This document shows positions 44,600 through 54,630 of a DNA stretch of 64,000 nucleotides, piece by piece. This DNA comes from Adiantum capillus-veneris (lineage: Eukaryota > Streptophyta > Polypodiopsida > Polypodiales > Pteridaceae): NCBI GenBank assembly GCA_014529385.2, contig CM043967.1, positions 12,177,001 to 12,241,000 on the forward strand, in the 5' to 3' direction. Below the pieces are notes generated by a model. It saw only the letters and a program-made list of their open reading frames with translations. It was not told where the DNA came from and did not search any database. A program made the translations under genes and the position numbers. The stretch's first letter is position 1. Each line of letters starts with the position of its first letter.

Positions 44600-46860
44600 T
44601 ACTAACTACATGACAACCTCACATTCTCTAGCCAGGTCCGATCCCCGCACACCTCGGGTCTAGAGGTGCACGAAGATTAGGACCACAGGGTAATAATCTT
44701 GTCTTTACTGGTCAATGACTATATATTAAGGTTGTTGAAGTCTGTGTGCGCTTTTAAAGTACGATTGCGTTATTTTGCTTCGTTTATCAATTTCCATTTG
44801 CATTTTGAAGTACACAAGGCGCTTTTGAAGTCCGATTGCGTTTTTTCAACTATTTGCCGCCAGCTCTAACAACCTCACATTCTCTAGCCATGCCCGATCC
44901 CCACACACCTCGATCTAGAGGTGCACGGAGATTAGGACCACAAGGTCAATGACTATATATTAGTGTTTTTGAAATTTGTGTGCGCTTTTGAAGTCCAATT
45001 ACTCTAGCGTTTTTCAAACCTATAACCTAAACATAATCTATAACCCATAACCTAACGTAACCTAGCCTATAACCTAACCTACAACCAAATTAAACCTAAC
45101 CTATAACTTCACCTATAACCTCACTTTTTGCCACTAGCTCTAACCTAACTTACAATCTAACCTAACCTATAACCTAAACCTAACATAACCTAGAACCTAG
45201 AATCTATAACCTAACCTATAACCTATAACCTAACTTATACCCTTAACCTAACCTAACCGAAGTTCGTTTGCGTTTTTAGAAGTACACGAGTAATCTTCGA
45301 AGTCCTTTTGCATTTTTTCTATTATTAATTTGCCGATAGCTCTAACCTAATCTATAATCTAACATAACCTATAAGCTAAACCTAACATAACCCTAAACTT
45401 AAACCTAACCTATAGGCTAACCTAACCGAAGTCCTTTTGCATTTTTAGAAGTACATGAGTCATCTTTGAAGTCCGTTTGCGTTTTTTCTACTATTAATTT
45501 GCCGCTACCTCTAACCTAACCTATAATCTAACCTAACCTATGACCTAAACCTAACCTAGCCTAACATAACCCTAAACTTAAACCTAACCTATAAGCTAAC
45601 CTAACCGAAGTCCATTTGCATTTTTTGAAGTACACGAGTCATGTTCGAAGTCAATGTGTGTTTTTTCTACTATTAATTTGCCCTACCTATAATCTAACTT
45701 AACATATAACATAAACCTAACCTAACCTAACATAATCCTAAACCTAAATTACAATCTAAACCTAACCTATAACCTAACCTAACCAAAGTCCCTTGCGGTT
45801 TTTGAAGTACACTAGTCATCTTCGAAGTCCGTTTGCGTTTTTTCTACTAATAATTTGTCGCTAGCTCTAACCTAACCTATAATCTAGCTTAACTTGTAAC
45901 CTAAACCTAACCCTAACCTATAATCTAACCTAAACCTAACTTATAATCTAACCTACAACCTAACATAATCGAAGTCCGTTTGCGTTTTTTGAAGTACACG
46001 AGTCATCTTCGAAGTCCGTTTGCATGCGTTTTTTCTACTATTAAATTGCCGCTAGCTCTAACCTAACATAATCTATAACATAAACCTAACCTATAACTTA
46101 ATCTAGCATAACCTATAACCTAACCTAACCTATAACCTACGTAGCCTATAGCCTAAACCGAGCCTATAACCTAACATAATCAAAGTCCGTTTGCGTTTTT
46201 CTACTATTTGTCGCTAGCTCTAACCTAACCTATAACCGACACAATCTTGCATGGTGAAGGGTGTGTATTCTAATCCAGCCATTGTTGTCAAGGTGTTATC
46301 TTAATTAGATCTTCATTTGATGAAACCTTAATTGTTGGTGAGGAGTGATACCCTTATCCACAGTGAGAGAGAGAGTCTTAGGGCAATTGACTTGGCAATA
46401 ATTTTGTAAGCTACTGACATCATGGTTATGGGCCGCCAATGTTTCAGTTGGGAGCATCATATTTTTTTCGAATCAAATCTATAACCTAAACATTAGTTAA
46501 CTTAACATATAACCTAACCTATAACCTAACATGTTGTCTAAACCTAACCTATAATCTAATTAACCTAACCTATAACCTATAACTTAAATCTAACTTAGAA
46601 CCTAGTCTATAAGCTAATCTAATGTAAATAACATCCTATAACATAAACTAACTTAACTTATAACCTAACATAACCTATAAACTCACCTAACATAACCTAT
46701 AACCTAAACCTAATCTAACCTAACTTAACCTAACGTATAATTAACCTAACTTATAACCAATAATTTAACATATAGCGTATACCCTAACCTAACCTATAAC
46801 TTAAATTAAACCTAACCAAAACCTGAACAATCGCATAATTTCAAAAAAATACATAATTCA
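44600..46860. repeat. CCTAACCTATAA repeats interleaved with GTTTGCGTTTTT boxes
   Basis: Between 44,980 and 46,830 the unit CCTAACCTATAACCTAA recurs well over a hundred times in degenerate form. It is grouped in blocks separated by a second unit containing GAAGTCCGTTTGCG, TACTATTAATTTGCCGC and AGTACACGAGTCAT. This zone lies inside CACTA copy B between the transposase start and the right terminus. The CCTAACC core resembles telomere-like sequence, but the phase is too irregular for a telomere. Confidence 0.9.
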
Positions 46861-47682
46861 AAACGAAATTTCTTCAAAACATAATTTCAAAACAAGATTT
46901 TTTCATAGCATAATTTTGAAACAACATAATTCCAAAACAACATGAAGAGATGGTAGCGTAATTTCATAACATAATTTCAAAGCATAATTTTGAAATAAAA
47001 TTACCCCAAACCATAATTTCACAACACAAACCATAATTTTGAAACAATTTTTTTTCAAAGCATTATTTCTAAACAAAATGGCATGAAAACTTAAAGCATT
47101 GAAAGCATAAAGCTTGAACTTTTATTTTGTCAATATATGAATTAATTTAATATGCATTAAAGTTTCGAGCACTCACATACGGCCTATTTGAGCAATAAAG
47201 GGTCTTGTAAACGTCCTTGAACCTACAAAAACGCGCGCACACACACACACACTGTGTTACACTCTAAACCCTAAACCTACAAGAAAACTTGAAAAGAATC
47301 TCACCTTGGTGCTAGAGAATAGTCCACAAGCAAGATTTTCACCTCCGGCAAGTTGTTAGGCACCAGATCTGCAGGTGAGGAGGAGGAGGGCAAGAGAACA
47401 GGCGCAAAAACAAGAGAAATGCGCAAGGAAAGACCCGCGGGTTTCTTTTTTACAGGTTTCATTGGTACAGGTATCAATGCAGGCGTCGAAAAATGCATCG
47501 ATATAGGCGTCAAAAACGGCATCGGTATAAACGTTGAAAAACACATCGGTATCTGCGTCGAAAATTCAAAAATGAAATTTTAAAAAAAATCATCTCCCTC
47601 CATACTTACAACTACACATATACCTACGTCCGCCATTGACACCGGTAATTTGGCCCCAGAATTTAAGCGACCTCTTGTAGTG
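46861..47682 (-). repeat. Right subterminal region and terminus of CACTA copy B
   Basis: ATAATTTCAAAAC boxes (46,830-47,080) give way to a segment shared with copy A (47,160-47,682), including GGAGGAGGAGGGCAAGAGA and GCATCGGTATAAACG boxes. The end GCGACCTCTTGTAGTG is the terminal inverted repeat. Transposase gene transcription would start in this region. Confidence 0.8.
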
Positions 47683-47685
47683 CCA

Positions 47686-48170
47686 AGAAACAAAGCTACA
47701 ACATGCTAACACAGTTTCCATACACGGTTACACACACACACTCAAACAACTGGCCCCATGGGAGTATCCCTCTTCACATCAAAGAAAAACATACATCTCC
47801 AACACCACAACATTATGTCCACGAATGAAATAGAATGCATTGCAGCACTCCTCAGTACACCACATGGTCCACCAATAACCCTGATAACATTGTACCGCAG
47901 ACCCTCAAGTCCACTTCCCTTGCTCCTGCAAACATTGACCACACTACTCACACCTCACCTCCAACACACCCCTACTATTTTAATAGGTGACTTCAACATC
48001 AATGCTAACTACCAAACCCTTGAATACCTTGCTATCAACATATAACCCACAACACAACAATCTACAATTCAACTTTGGACCAGATTTGGGCTACAAATTC
48101 CTTCACTGGTATAACAACAGGCACTAGCTTCTCATTTTGATCAGATTAATCCATTATTTACTTACTCCTT
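47686..48170 (+). pseudogene. Helentron endonuclease, C-terminal part after CACTA insertion
   Basis: Directly after the duplicated CCA the DNA reads AGAAACAAAGCT, completing Q-E-T-K of the catalytic LCLQET motif. Downstream, frame 47,758-48,045 has 'MGVSLFTSKKNIHLQHHNIM', 'PPITLITLYRRPSSPL' and 'PTILIGDFNINA', the R-P and G-D-F-N signatures of exonuclease-endonuclease-phosphatase enzymes. Beyond a stop, 'STLDQIWATNSFTGI' and 'SHFDQINPLFTYSF' resemble the L-D-x-I and S-D-H-x-P end. The domain would cut target DNA. Confidence 0.8.
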
Positions 48171-48180
48171 CCACTAAACT

Positions 48181-48988
48181 CCAAAAACACATTCCAATGC
48201 ACCCCTCTTCCTGCTTCCTAACAACACATTCACAAATCCTTCCATTGGCAGGCCCTCGTGATTCCTCACCTTGTTTGAAGTGAGCTAGTGTGAGACATGT
48301 GGAAGCTTGAGTTCTCAACATTTTCTCAAGCTCTATTATAAAGAGCATAGAAATTCTGTTTTGAAGTTCCTTAAATGATATCGCTCTGTTAAAATATCTT
48401 TTCGTTGAACTCGCATGATCTGTATATGTATTTTAGAGGACCTCCCTAAGTACTCAACTATGTAACTATCTAGGTGAAAAGATAGTAGTAGATTATAGAT
48501 CTTTCGCCTTTGTTGCATGTAGTAGAGCGTACATATGTATTGTGTCTTGATCATCATTTCCATTCTTTAACAAAATTTTGAATATGCCCCATACATATAA
48601 AATTTTGGATGATTTGCATAAGCTAGAATTGGTTTCTCAAGATTTCCTACCACGATGTATCACTTACTTTAGGCACCTACTAGCAAGGTCCCTAGTCAAA
48701 TATTGCTCAATAATGCATAAGCTAAAAATTTCTTTTGCTCATAGTGTGGATTTCCTTCTTTTGCAACAATGGTTGACCAATGTATCCGACCTAGATAGAG
48801 CCTCTTGCCCAACCTTGGGTACTTTATTCTTGGACGACATTCGTGTGCGGAAATAAGGGGTGACCACAACAAACTTCCCTCTAAGTTGTTCTAGCATAGG
48901 GATTACTGCAAATAATTAATATGCCGCTTGCATTTTTAGAAAATACAAAGAAGCAAGTGCACCTTTGTTTCAATGCAAGTGCAAGCCT

Positions 48989-48990
<2 letters not shown>
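48181..48990. other. Region downstream of the Helentron, nothing firm
   Basis: An 8-bp inverted pair AGCTTGAG / CTCAAGCT at about 48,304-48,332 could be part of a Helentron 3' hairpin, but no CTRR- or TT-defined end is clear. The frame at 48,578-48,856 has coding-like composition ('LHKLELVSQDFLPRCITYFR') but no family I recognise. Confidence 0.35.

Positions 48991-49033
<43 letters not shown>
48991..49033. repeat. (CT)n microsatellite
   Basis: About 20 CT units after CTCC-type imperfect units. Confidence 0.97.
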
Positions 49034-49038
<5 letters not shown>

Positions 49039-49469
49039 GTGACATATAAGAGGACAATCTTATTCAATACACATTAGGAACCACGTCCCAAAATGTGTGG
49101 GGGCTAGTATTCACAAACCTTGGTTTTTAGTGTAATTTTCGATTGAGAATGAGAAATTCCAATTGTAAACTGATCAAAAATTGGTTGTTCAAGGTCAAAA
49201 ATTGGGCATTTTACTTTAAAATCCTGAAAGAAACCCTAGATTTTTCCTTTTTTTGTGCTTGTGCAGGTTTACCTTGCCTTGAGACCCCACAAAACACTTC
49301 CTCACCGGTAATCGCCTCACCTCCCCCTCTTAAATGCAATGTGTTACTTAGTCTCTAGGCCAACCTTAACACTATTTGACACGGGATCTCAAATGAAGTG
49401 CAGATGGTGGTGTCGACGATGTTAAAGTGAAGCACGTTTCCCGCGAAGCTTGGACACAATGCGATTTGT

Positions 49470-50035
49470 TCGTAAGTGCATCTTTCACCTTATTATTTAA
49501 GTGGAGCCTTTTCTAATATATAAACCATTCGAGACTATGGTTGGGTTCACGAGAGCCGATGAAAAACATGCAAAAAGGAATGTGCCTTCACCATGGAGGT
49601 TGTCCATTGGTACAAAAGGAATTACACTTCTCTGGATCCACACAAAAAATAGCAAGCATTTGCCCCCTCAGAAGAGCAGTCCTATCGCCCACTTTTCAGC
49701 ACGAAACGTGGATCGGTGTAATAGAATGGAATTAAAAAGCTACGTACTCAACAACAATACCACTACATTACAACTCATTGGACGTCAAATCGTACATATT
49801 TTATAGAGCTATTTTCATCCCTTGTGAATGAAGAGAGAGGTGGAACAAAGAGTACGAGGTTTTTACCGTCGACTCTTTTGAATTTAGCTTGTGTATGCAT
49901 AATGTATCTATAATGAATAATATAATGTATATTTTTGTTTTTATTTTGCATTCAAATGATAATGTGTAATGTGCATCTTTCACCTTATTATTTAAGTGGG
50001 ACCTTTTCTAATATATAAACCATTTGTGATTATAT
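49470..50035. repeat. Pair of 65-bp direct repeats 495 bp apart
   Basis: GCATCTTTCACCTTATTATT then TAAGTGG(A/G), CCTTTTCTAATATATAAACC and ATT occur at 49,478-49,533 and 49,973-50,028. The DNA between has only short frames. The pair could be ends of a small LTR-like unit or a segmental duplication. Confidence 0.75.
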
Positions 50036-50335
50036 ATGTAAAATGAATTATATAATTTTATATTAAAACATTATAAAAATTTCATGTGATTGTAGGCACT
50101 CATTTAAACTTAGTTTCCATAAATCTCATTCCCCTCTTAACTTAAATTAGGAGGCCTTCGTGCCTCTTCACCTTGTTATTTTAAACTAACCAAGCTGGTG
50201 TATAAAGCACGCTTGTCCACCTCCAAACTGGGCCGAGCGCCTACGCATTAGTGTGTAAATGCCATCACTTCACTTTTTATCAGTTGGGGTGCCCTACTGG
50301 CTTCTACTCCATTTTATTACGCAGAATCTTGATAG
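50036..50335. other. AT-rich spacer
   Basis: No gene or repeat recognised. Confidence 0.5.
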
Positions 50336-50337
50336 AT

Positions 50338-50475
50338 TTTGACGTTCCCCCTCTGCCCCCCCGACCCGACCCGACCTGAGGTCAAACCAAAACTCAGAGG
50401 ATATTCGAACCCAGGCGCACGAAGGATCAACTCCTGAGTCGTTGCAGTGACCACAGCCGCAACAATGACGGGTTG
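50338..50475 (-). repeat. Possible tRNA-derived SINE fragment
   Basis: On the minus strand, GCGGCTGTGGTCACTGCAAC is followed 45 bases later by TGGGTTCGAATATCC, close to a polymerase III B box (GGTTCGANTCC), then CTCTGAGTTTTGG and a short GGTCGGGTCGGGTCGGG tail. Head, B box and simple repeat tail fit a SINE, but the A box is poor and no target duplication was found. Confidence 0.4.
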
Positions 50476-50479
50476 CAAC

Positions 50480-51640
50480 GTGAAGCTCTTCACACTTTTC
50501 AAAAAATCCGTTTTCCCCCAACCCCCTTCAATTCCTGCTCGTCTCCTCCACCTGGCATGCACAAGGCAGCGCTCAGGGCGAACCTACCTCCCCTGCACAC
50601 TCCGCCACCACCTGCCTCTCGACTTCCTGCTTGCCTTCCTTGCAGGCTCAACCGTCGTTCACCTTTCTTGTGAGTATCCCACAAGATTCTCAACCTTTTT
50701 GGCCTAGTCCAAAGGGGTGAGGCCATAGCGATGACTCCCTTGTTTGCTAATGAAAAAGGAGTTTTGTAATTCATAATTTTTTTTATTGGGGGATGGTGTA
50801 GTGGGCATTCATTGTCTGCAGCACGAAGGTTCTCAAGAAAATGATGAAATGAAGAGGTTGAGGGAGGAAAGGGATAGAGAGAGAGTACTGACTCCTGAGC
50901 GTAGAGTATGTCTTGCAATGAATACCTACATCAAAACATGCGCCCTCAACCAAAGGTCCCCCACCTTCATGCAAGCCATCACACCTTGTGCTCCCTTTTC
51001 CACCCTTAGGAATCGGCAGGATCTCCTCTCTCTTGTTCTCTGGCACCATCACCAATAGAACCTCTAGCTTTGACACCATCCAAGCCACCTAGCCTTGCTG
51101 CCTTCGTTGCTTGATTTACTAAGCTTGGGCCAGGATGAAAATGACAGGTGCGACGGAGCTGAAATGCATGAGGCCGAACATAAAAAATCAGGGGCATATA
51201 ATGAGGCATGATTGGAGCCAAGCCATGAAGAGGGACATTAGGTACCCAAGTGTTGAGGCTTCATGCCTAATGCAAGGATCGCCTAAGGGGCCAGACACGT
51301 AGCCCATACTATTGTGGGGAAGGTTGTGGAGATGGTGGTGGCCCGCAGATTGCAATTCAACTTCTTCTACAAGTTGCCACCGAGGTGGAGTGGATTCAGG
51401 TGGAGGCAAATATTGAGAAGGCAGAGCAGGTGTTTGTGTTTAGATGGAGTAGAAGGGTCGATGGAGCGGAGAGCATTCATGGGTTGTGGACATGGGTTGC
51501 AGCAAAGACAACAATGCAAGCACTACAGTAGGTCATGGCAGGGTGGTGTTCTAAAGGTGCTGCATAGGAGATGGGAGTGCTTAGTGCCTATGGTCACATC
51601 CTCCCGCACCCGCAAGTGCAAGGCTACAATCTTCTTCTTC
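50480..51640. other. GC-richer region without a confident gene
   Basis: Several frames of 70-139 residues overlap on both strands, with Pro/Arg/Gly-rich composition that follows base composition. I see no domain motif in any of them. CAG|GTGAG-like splice sites occur but do not join frames convincingly. Confidence 0.4.
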
Positions 51641-51652
51641 CATAGATTTGTG

Positions 51653-51860
51653 CATGCCCTTTGTCCTTCTTGTCTGGCTCTTTGATTTCACCTTGGGCCT
51701 CTACCCAGATCAAATATGCAAGCTGCCTGGTTGTACCTGCCATGTAATATGTATGTTCATGCCCTTTGGCCTTCTTGTCTGGCTCTCCGATTCCACCTCG
51801 GGCCTCTGTCCAAAGCAAATATGCAAGCTGCCTGGATGCACGGTGACTTGTAGCATAGGG
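51653..51860. repeat. 105-bp tandem duplication
   Basis: CATGCCCTTTG(T/G)CCTTCTTGTCTGGCTC starts each copy (51,653 and 51,758), and AAATATGCAAGCTGCCTGG occurs in both. The period is 35 codons, so a frame stays open through both copies on either strand. Confidence 0.9.
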
Positions 51861-52315
51861 TCATCGACGAGATATGCTTGAGCCTTCTCCTCCTCTTGCA
51901 CAGTGCAAGGTAGTAGCTCGAGTGGCATTGGATACGAAAGTTTGTGGCAAGGCACGCAGAGGGTTGGGTAGAGGATTTTGCGGCTGGGTTAGATGCAATA
52001 ACTGAGGAGCTTGGAATTATGGTGATGGATGGCGATGTGCAGATCTGGTAGGGACGACTCAAGTGATGGAACCGGAGTTTATGGCACATCCATGCAGAGT
52101 ACCAGTGGGACAGGGATGGAGAGGGCTCTCAGCTTTCCAGCAAGTGTTCACGTTAGCTATGGGATAGGGGAGATTCAAGTGCATACAAAATATAGGCGCA
52201 TAGAGGTGGGGTTGTGGAGCTCGACAAGTTGCAGTAGGCGTGGCTTTACGCAAATTGTCAGATGGAGCCGTAGCCCGTTGGTTTACTGAGCTTGGTCTAG
52301 AATGGAGTAGTGGAG

Positions 52316-52317
<2 letters not shown>

Positions 52318-52404
<87 letters not shown>

Positions 52405-52475
52405 AGAAGAAGAAGAAGAAATTTTAACGTTGAAACTATCCCATGAGACCTTAAAGGGGGGACTCGGGGGGGGGG

Positions 52476-52534
<59 letters not shown>
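52318..52534. repeat. Long (GA)n-(GAA)n and G13-(GA)n compound tract
   Basis: (GA) of about 41 units at 52,318-52,401, AAG repeats to 52,420, a 45-base unique segment, a run of 13 G at 52,466-52,478 and about 28 further GA units to 52,534. One strand is purine over most of 215 bases. The Arg/Glu and Ser/Leu frames through it are artefacts. Confidence 0.97.
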
Positions 52535-52536
<2 letters not shown>

Positions 52537-52900
52537 AAGGAAGAGAGAGAAGAGAACAAGTGGGTTGTGGGAAAAGGTGGGAAGAGGGAGGAGCATTAAG
52601 AGGTACTAGTACGGCTAGCTGTCGAAGCTCTCTTTCTCTCTCCCTCTTTATCGCGTGTCCTCTCTCTCTTTCTCTATCCCTCTTTTGGAATCTAGCCTTC
52701 ATCTCGTAGCTTGCGCCAGGGACTCCGCTCCACCATATTATGTTTAGTAGATTCAATGTGAAAGGGTACAAATTTCCATAATCTCAAAATGATAGACCTC
52801 AAAAATTTATTTTAGTATTCCACTTTTTTTGGTGCAATCTTCTTAGGGTAGGTCTCGTGATTTTATCGCTTGTTCAATTTAACCCAGTCGGGACTCGGGA
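52535..52900. other. Spacer, nothing recognised
   Basis: CT-rich in its first part (52,620-52,690) and otherwise featureless. Confidence 0.5.
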
Positions 52901-52904
52901 CTAA

Positions 52905-53276
52905 GTAACACGGGCGGGGGAGGGTGGAATCTACGGCCGTGGGATTGTGGGCCGTAGATGTGGAATGCGGGTACCCTAGATTACTTTTGTACTCTAGGGT
53001 AAAAAGTAATCTACGGTACCCCTGTTTTGAAAGTAATCTAAGGTATCCCATTTTACGAGCGTGGGGTTTGAACCCGTGACCTCACCCATGAGAGGCGCAT
53101 GCCCTAACCACTTCGCCATGCTCGCGTTTTGAAGCGTGAGTATCCTAATTTACTTAAAACACGTATGCAAAGCAACGACAGTTGAAAGTAATCTAGGGTG
53201 GCGGTGCCAAAAGTAATCTAGGGTACCCTATGGTACCCAGATCTACGGCTCACAATCCCCCGACCGTAGATCCCAC
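52905..53276. mobile_element. Small inverted-terminal element with tRNA-like core, unit 1
   Basis: The left arm (52,923-52,989) and the reverse complement of the right arm (53,208-53,276) align along about 65 bases: TCTACGGCCGTGGGATTGTG pairs with TCTACGGTCGGGGGATTGTG, then GCCGTAGAT and GGGTACCCTAGATTACTTTTG. Each arm is itself a small palindrome (ATCTACGG..CCGTAGAT). AAAGTAATCTAGGGT-type boxes repeat inside, and a tRNA-like sequence lies in the middle. It has no coding capacity. Confidence 0.65.
53055..53125 (-). repeat. tRNA-like sequence in unit 1
   Basis: On the minus strand, GCGAGC at the 5' end pairs with GCTCGT at the 3' end (six pairs). An A box reads TGGCGAAGTGG, a stem GCCTC/GAGGT closes an 8-base anticodon-like loop, and the B box is GGTTCAAACCC. 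The T stem has only three good pairs and the loop is one base too long, so this is a tRNA-derived element rather than a working tRNA gene. Confidence 0.6.
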
Positions 53277-53297
53277 TAGAGTCTTGCGAGCCTCAGT

Positions 53298-53660
53298 TAT
53301 ATCTAACACGGGCATGGGAGATGGGATCAAAGGCTCCCATCACTTTTGGGCCCTGGCATTAAGCGCGCGCCGTAGATCTTTTCGCATAAGTAAACTCGGG
53401 TATTTTTATAAACTCGGGTACCCGAGTTTACTTTTTCTTGCCCCGATACTTTTGCACGTCAAAACTCCATGGAAACGTGTATATTCCACAGATAATGTGC
53501 GCAGGCGAGATGGATAGGCCACATGGCCCTCAAACCCCAAGTTGTGGGTTCAATCCCGTGGGGTGGGGGGAAAGTAAACTCAGGTACTAGAGTTTACATT
53601 GTACCGCGTTACATTGCCCAAGATCTACGGTCCTCAATCATCCCGCCCGTGTGAGATATA
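53298..53660. mobile_element. Small inverted-terminal element with tRNA-like core, unit 2
   Basis: Ends are TATATCTAACACGGGC at left and GCCCGTGTGAGATATA at right, an inverted repeat with one mismatch. Inside both ends is a CCGTAGATCTT box in mirrored position, then AAGTAAACTCGGGTA boxes with palindromic copies (GGGTACCCGAGTTTACTTT), and a tRNA-like core. Length is 363 bp, close to that of unit 1, which lies only 21 bp away. Confidence 0.65.
53496..53569 (+). repeat. tRNA-like sequence in unit 2
   Basis: AGGCGAGATGGATAGGC resembles a polymerase III A box region and GGGTTCAATCCC is a good B box; CATGGCCCTCAAACCCC lies between them where an anticodon arm is expected. Acceptor pairing is poor. 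It runs opposite to the one in unit 1. Confidence 0.5.
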
Positions 53661-53995
53661 GACGAGACGCATTGAAGTGGTGCGGGCAGCGGTATTGCAC
53701 TTCTTCTGGCTGTGAATGAAATCATTCGCCCTCCAATCTCGTCAGCATTTATAGCGATGGAGGAGACGCTCATCATACTCGAGGCCCGACACGGCCAAGA
53801 AGAAGAAGAAAACAGAGTATCGGAACTAGTGTTAGGATTTGAAGGGCAACCTATTCTTTCAAAAGATGGGTTGTAGAAAAATGTACCCTTCCCTATAGAA
53901 GGGTCTATTTTTAGTTTTCCCTTCCAATGAGAAAATTTTACATAATTTACAAAGCAAGATACTATATTTTGTCAATGAGTATAACCAATATACAT

Positions 53996-54275
53996 ATAGA
54001 TATTATAAATGAGAATTAATATATATAAAATGTTTTTTAATTAGCCCTTCATTGACGTGTATTCTATTTTTTTACCCTTCTCTATAGAAGGATAATTTTT
54101 GAACAAACCTTTCTCTATAGAAGGATAATTTTTGAACAAGCCCTTCTCTATAGATATTATAAATGAGCATTAATATATATAAAATGTTTTTTAATTAGCC
54201 TTCATTGACGTGTATTCTATTTTTTCACCCTTCTCTATAGAAGGATAATTTTTGAACAAGCCCTTCCAATGACAG
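53996..54275. repeat. 154-bp tandem duplication with inner 33-bp repeats
   Basis: ATAGATATTATAAATGAG begins each copy (53,996 and 54,150). Within, CTTCTCTATAGAAGGATAAT followed by TTTTGAACAAG recurs three times. The CTATAG core and flanks are palindromic. Confidence 0.85.
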
Positions 54276-54630
54276 ACTCAAAAAAACTTTGGCCTTTATA
54301 CTACCGACAAAATGCCTTAAGAGGACAGGTGGGCGTCAAATCCTATCACTGAATTATTCTGATTCGGAACTTGCAGGACATGAACGAAGACTTCCACGAA
54401 TGCCAATATAGAGAGCCGTGTCCACATGTTGCGACTCTGCCTTTCTGCGCTCTCTGGCATATGTAGGGATTGGAGGGGAGGTCGATTTGTCTGTGAGAAG
54501 ATCGTTAATGGTGCAGCTGCGATCTAGGGTTTCTGCAGGCATGACAGAAGGAAGAGCCTCCAGGCTCCACCGTCGTGCGCATGCCACCAAGTTCTTCCTT
54601 TTTCAAGTCTTCAGGTGACATCTCTGCTAA
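54276..54630. other. Upstream region of the receptor-kinase relic
   Basis: No motif recognised; it may hold the former promoter and 5' UTR. Short frames on both strands are without family signatures. Confidence 0.4.

Larger units (their letters stand above)
39405..47682 (-). mobile_element. CACTA (EnSpm) transposon copy B, complete ends
   Basis: The left end reads CACTACAACACGTCGC and the right end, on the minus strand, CACTACAAGAGGTCGC, so the terminal inverted repeats agree at 14 of 16 bases. Both ends are flanked by CCA, the 3-bp duplication expected of CACTA elements. Inside, on the minus strand, are a TNP2-like transposase gene (41,590-44,539) and a second gene (40,560-41,452), with repeat-rich subterminal zones on both sides. 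Length is 8,278 bp. Both genes carry frame breaks, so mobility would depend on another copy. Confidence 0.93.
35199..48170 (+). mobile_element. Helentron (Helitron2)-like rolling-circle transposon, split by CACTA copy B
   Basis: On the plus strand the order is an N-terminal cysteine and DUF6570-like segment, Helitron Rep with HUH and two-tyrosine motifs, Pif1-type helicase and an AP-like endonuclease; the last is cut by an 8.3-kb CACTA insertion (39,405-47,682). The Rep-helicase-endonuclease order defines Helentrons, best known from animals. Motifs such as 'LSFPTVFYGEPRKY' and 'INTNPPHERT' are of that branch rather than the usual plant Helitron. The protein is broken by frameshifts. Element termini (TT target, 3' hairpin) were not located with confidence. 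Confidence 0.8.

Noticed and set aside
44980-46830. Interstitial telomere
   Set aside because: Units are irregular (CCTAACC, TATAACC, AAACCTAA) and lie wholly within a bounded CACTA element.
50499-50918. 139-residue minus-strand frame in a GC-richer region
   Set aside because: Other long frames overlap it on both strands; composition follows base content and no motif is present.
52240-52609. Several Arg/Glu- or Ser/Leu-repeat frames
   Set aside because: Pure translations of the GA tract in different frames.
53055-53125. Functional tRNA gene
   Set aside because: The anticodon loop has eight bases and the T stem only three pairs; a tRNA-derived repeat is more likely.
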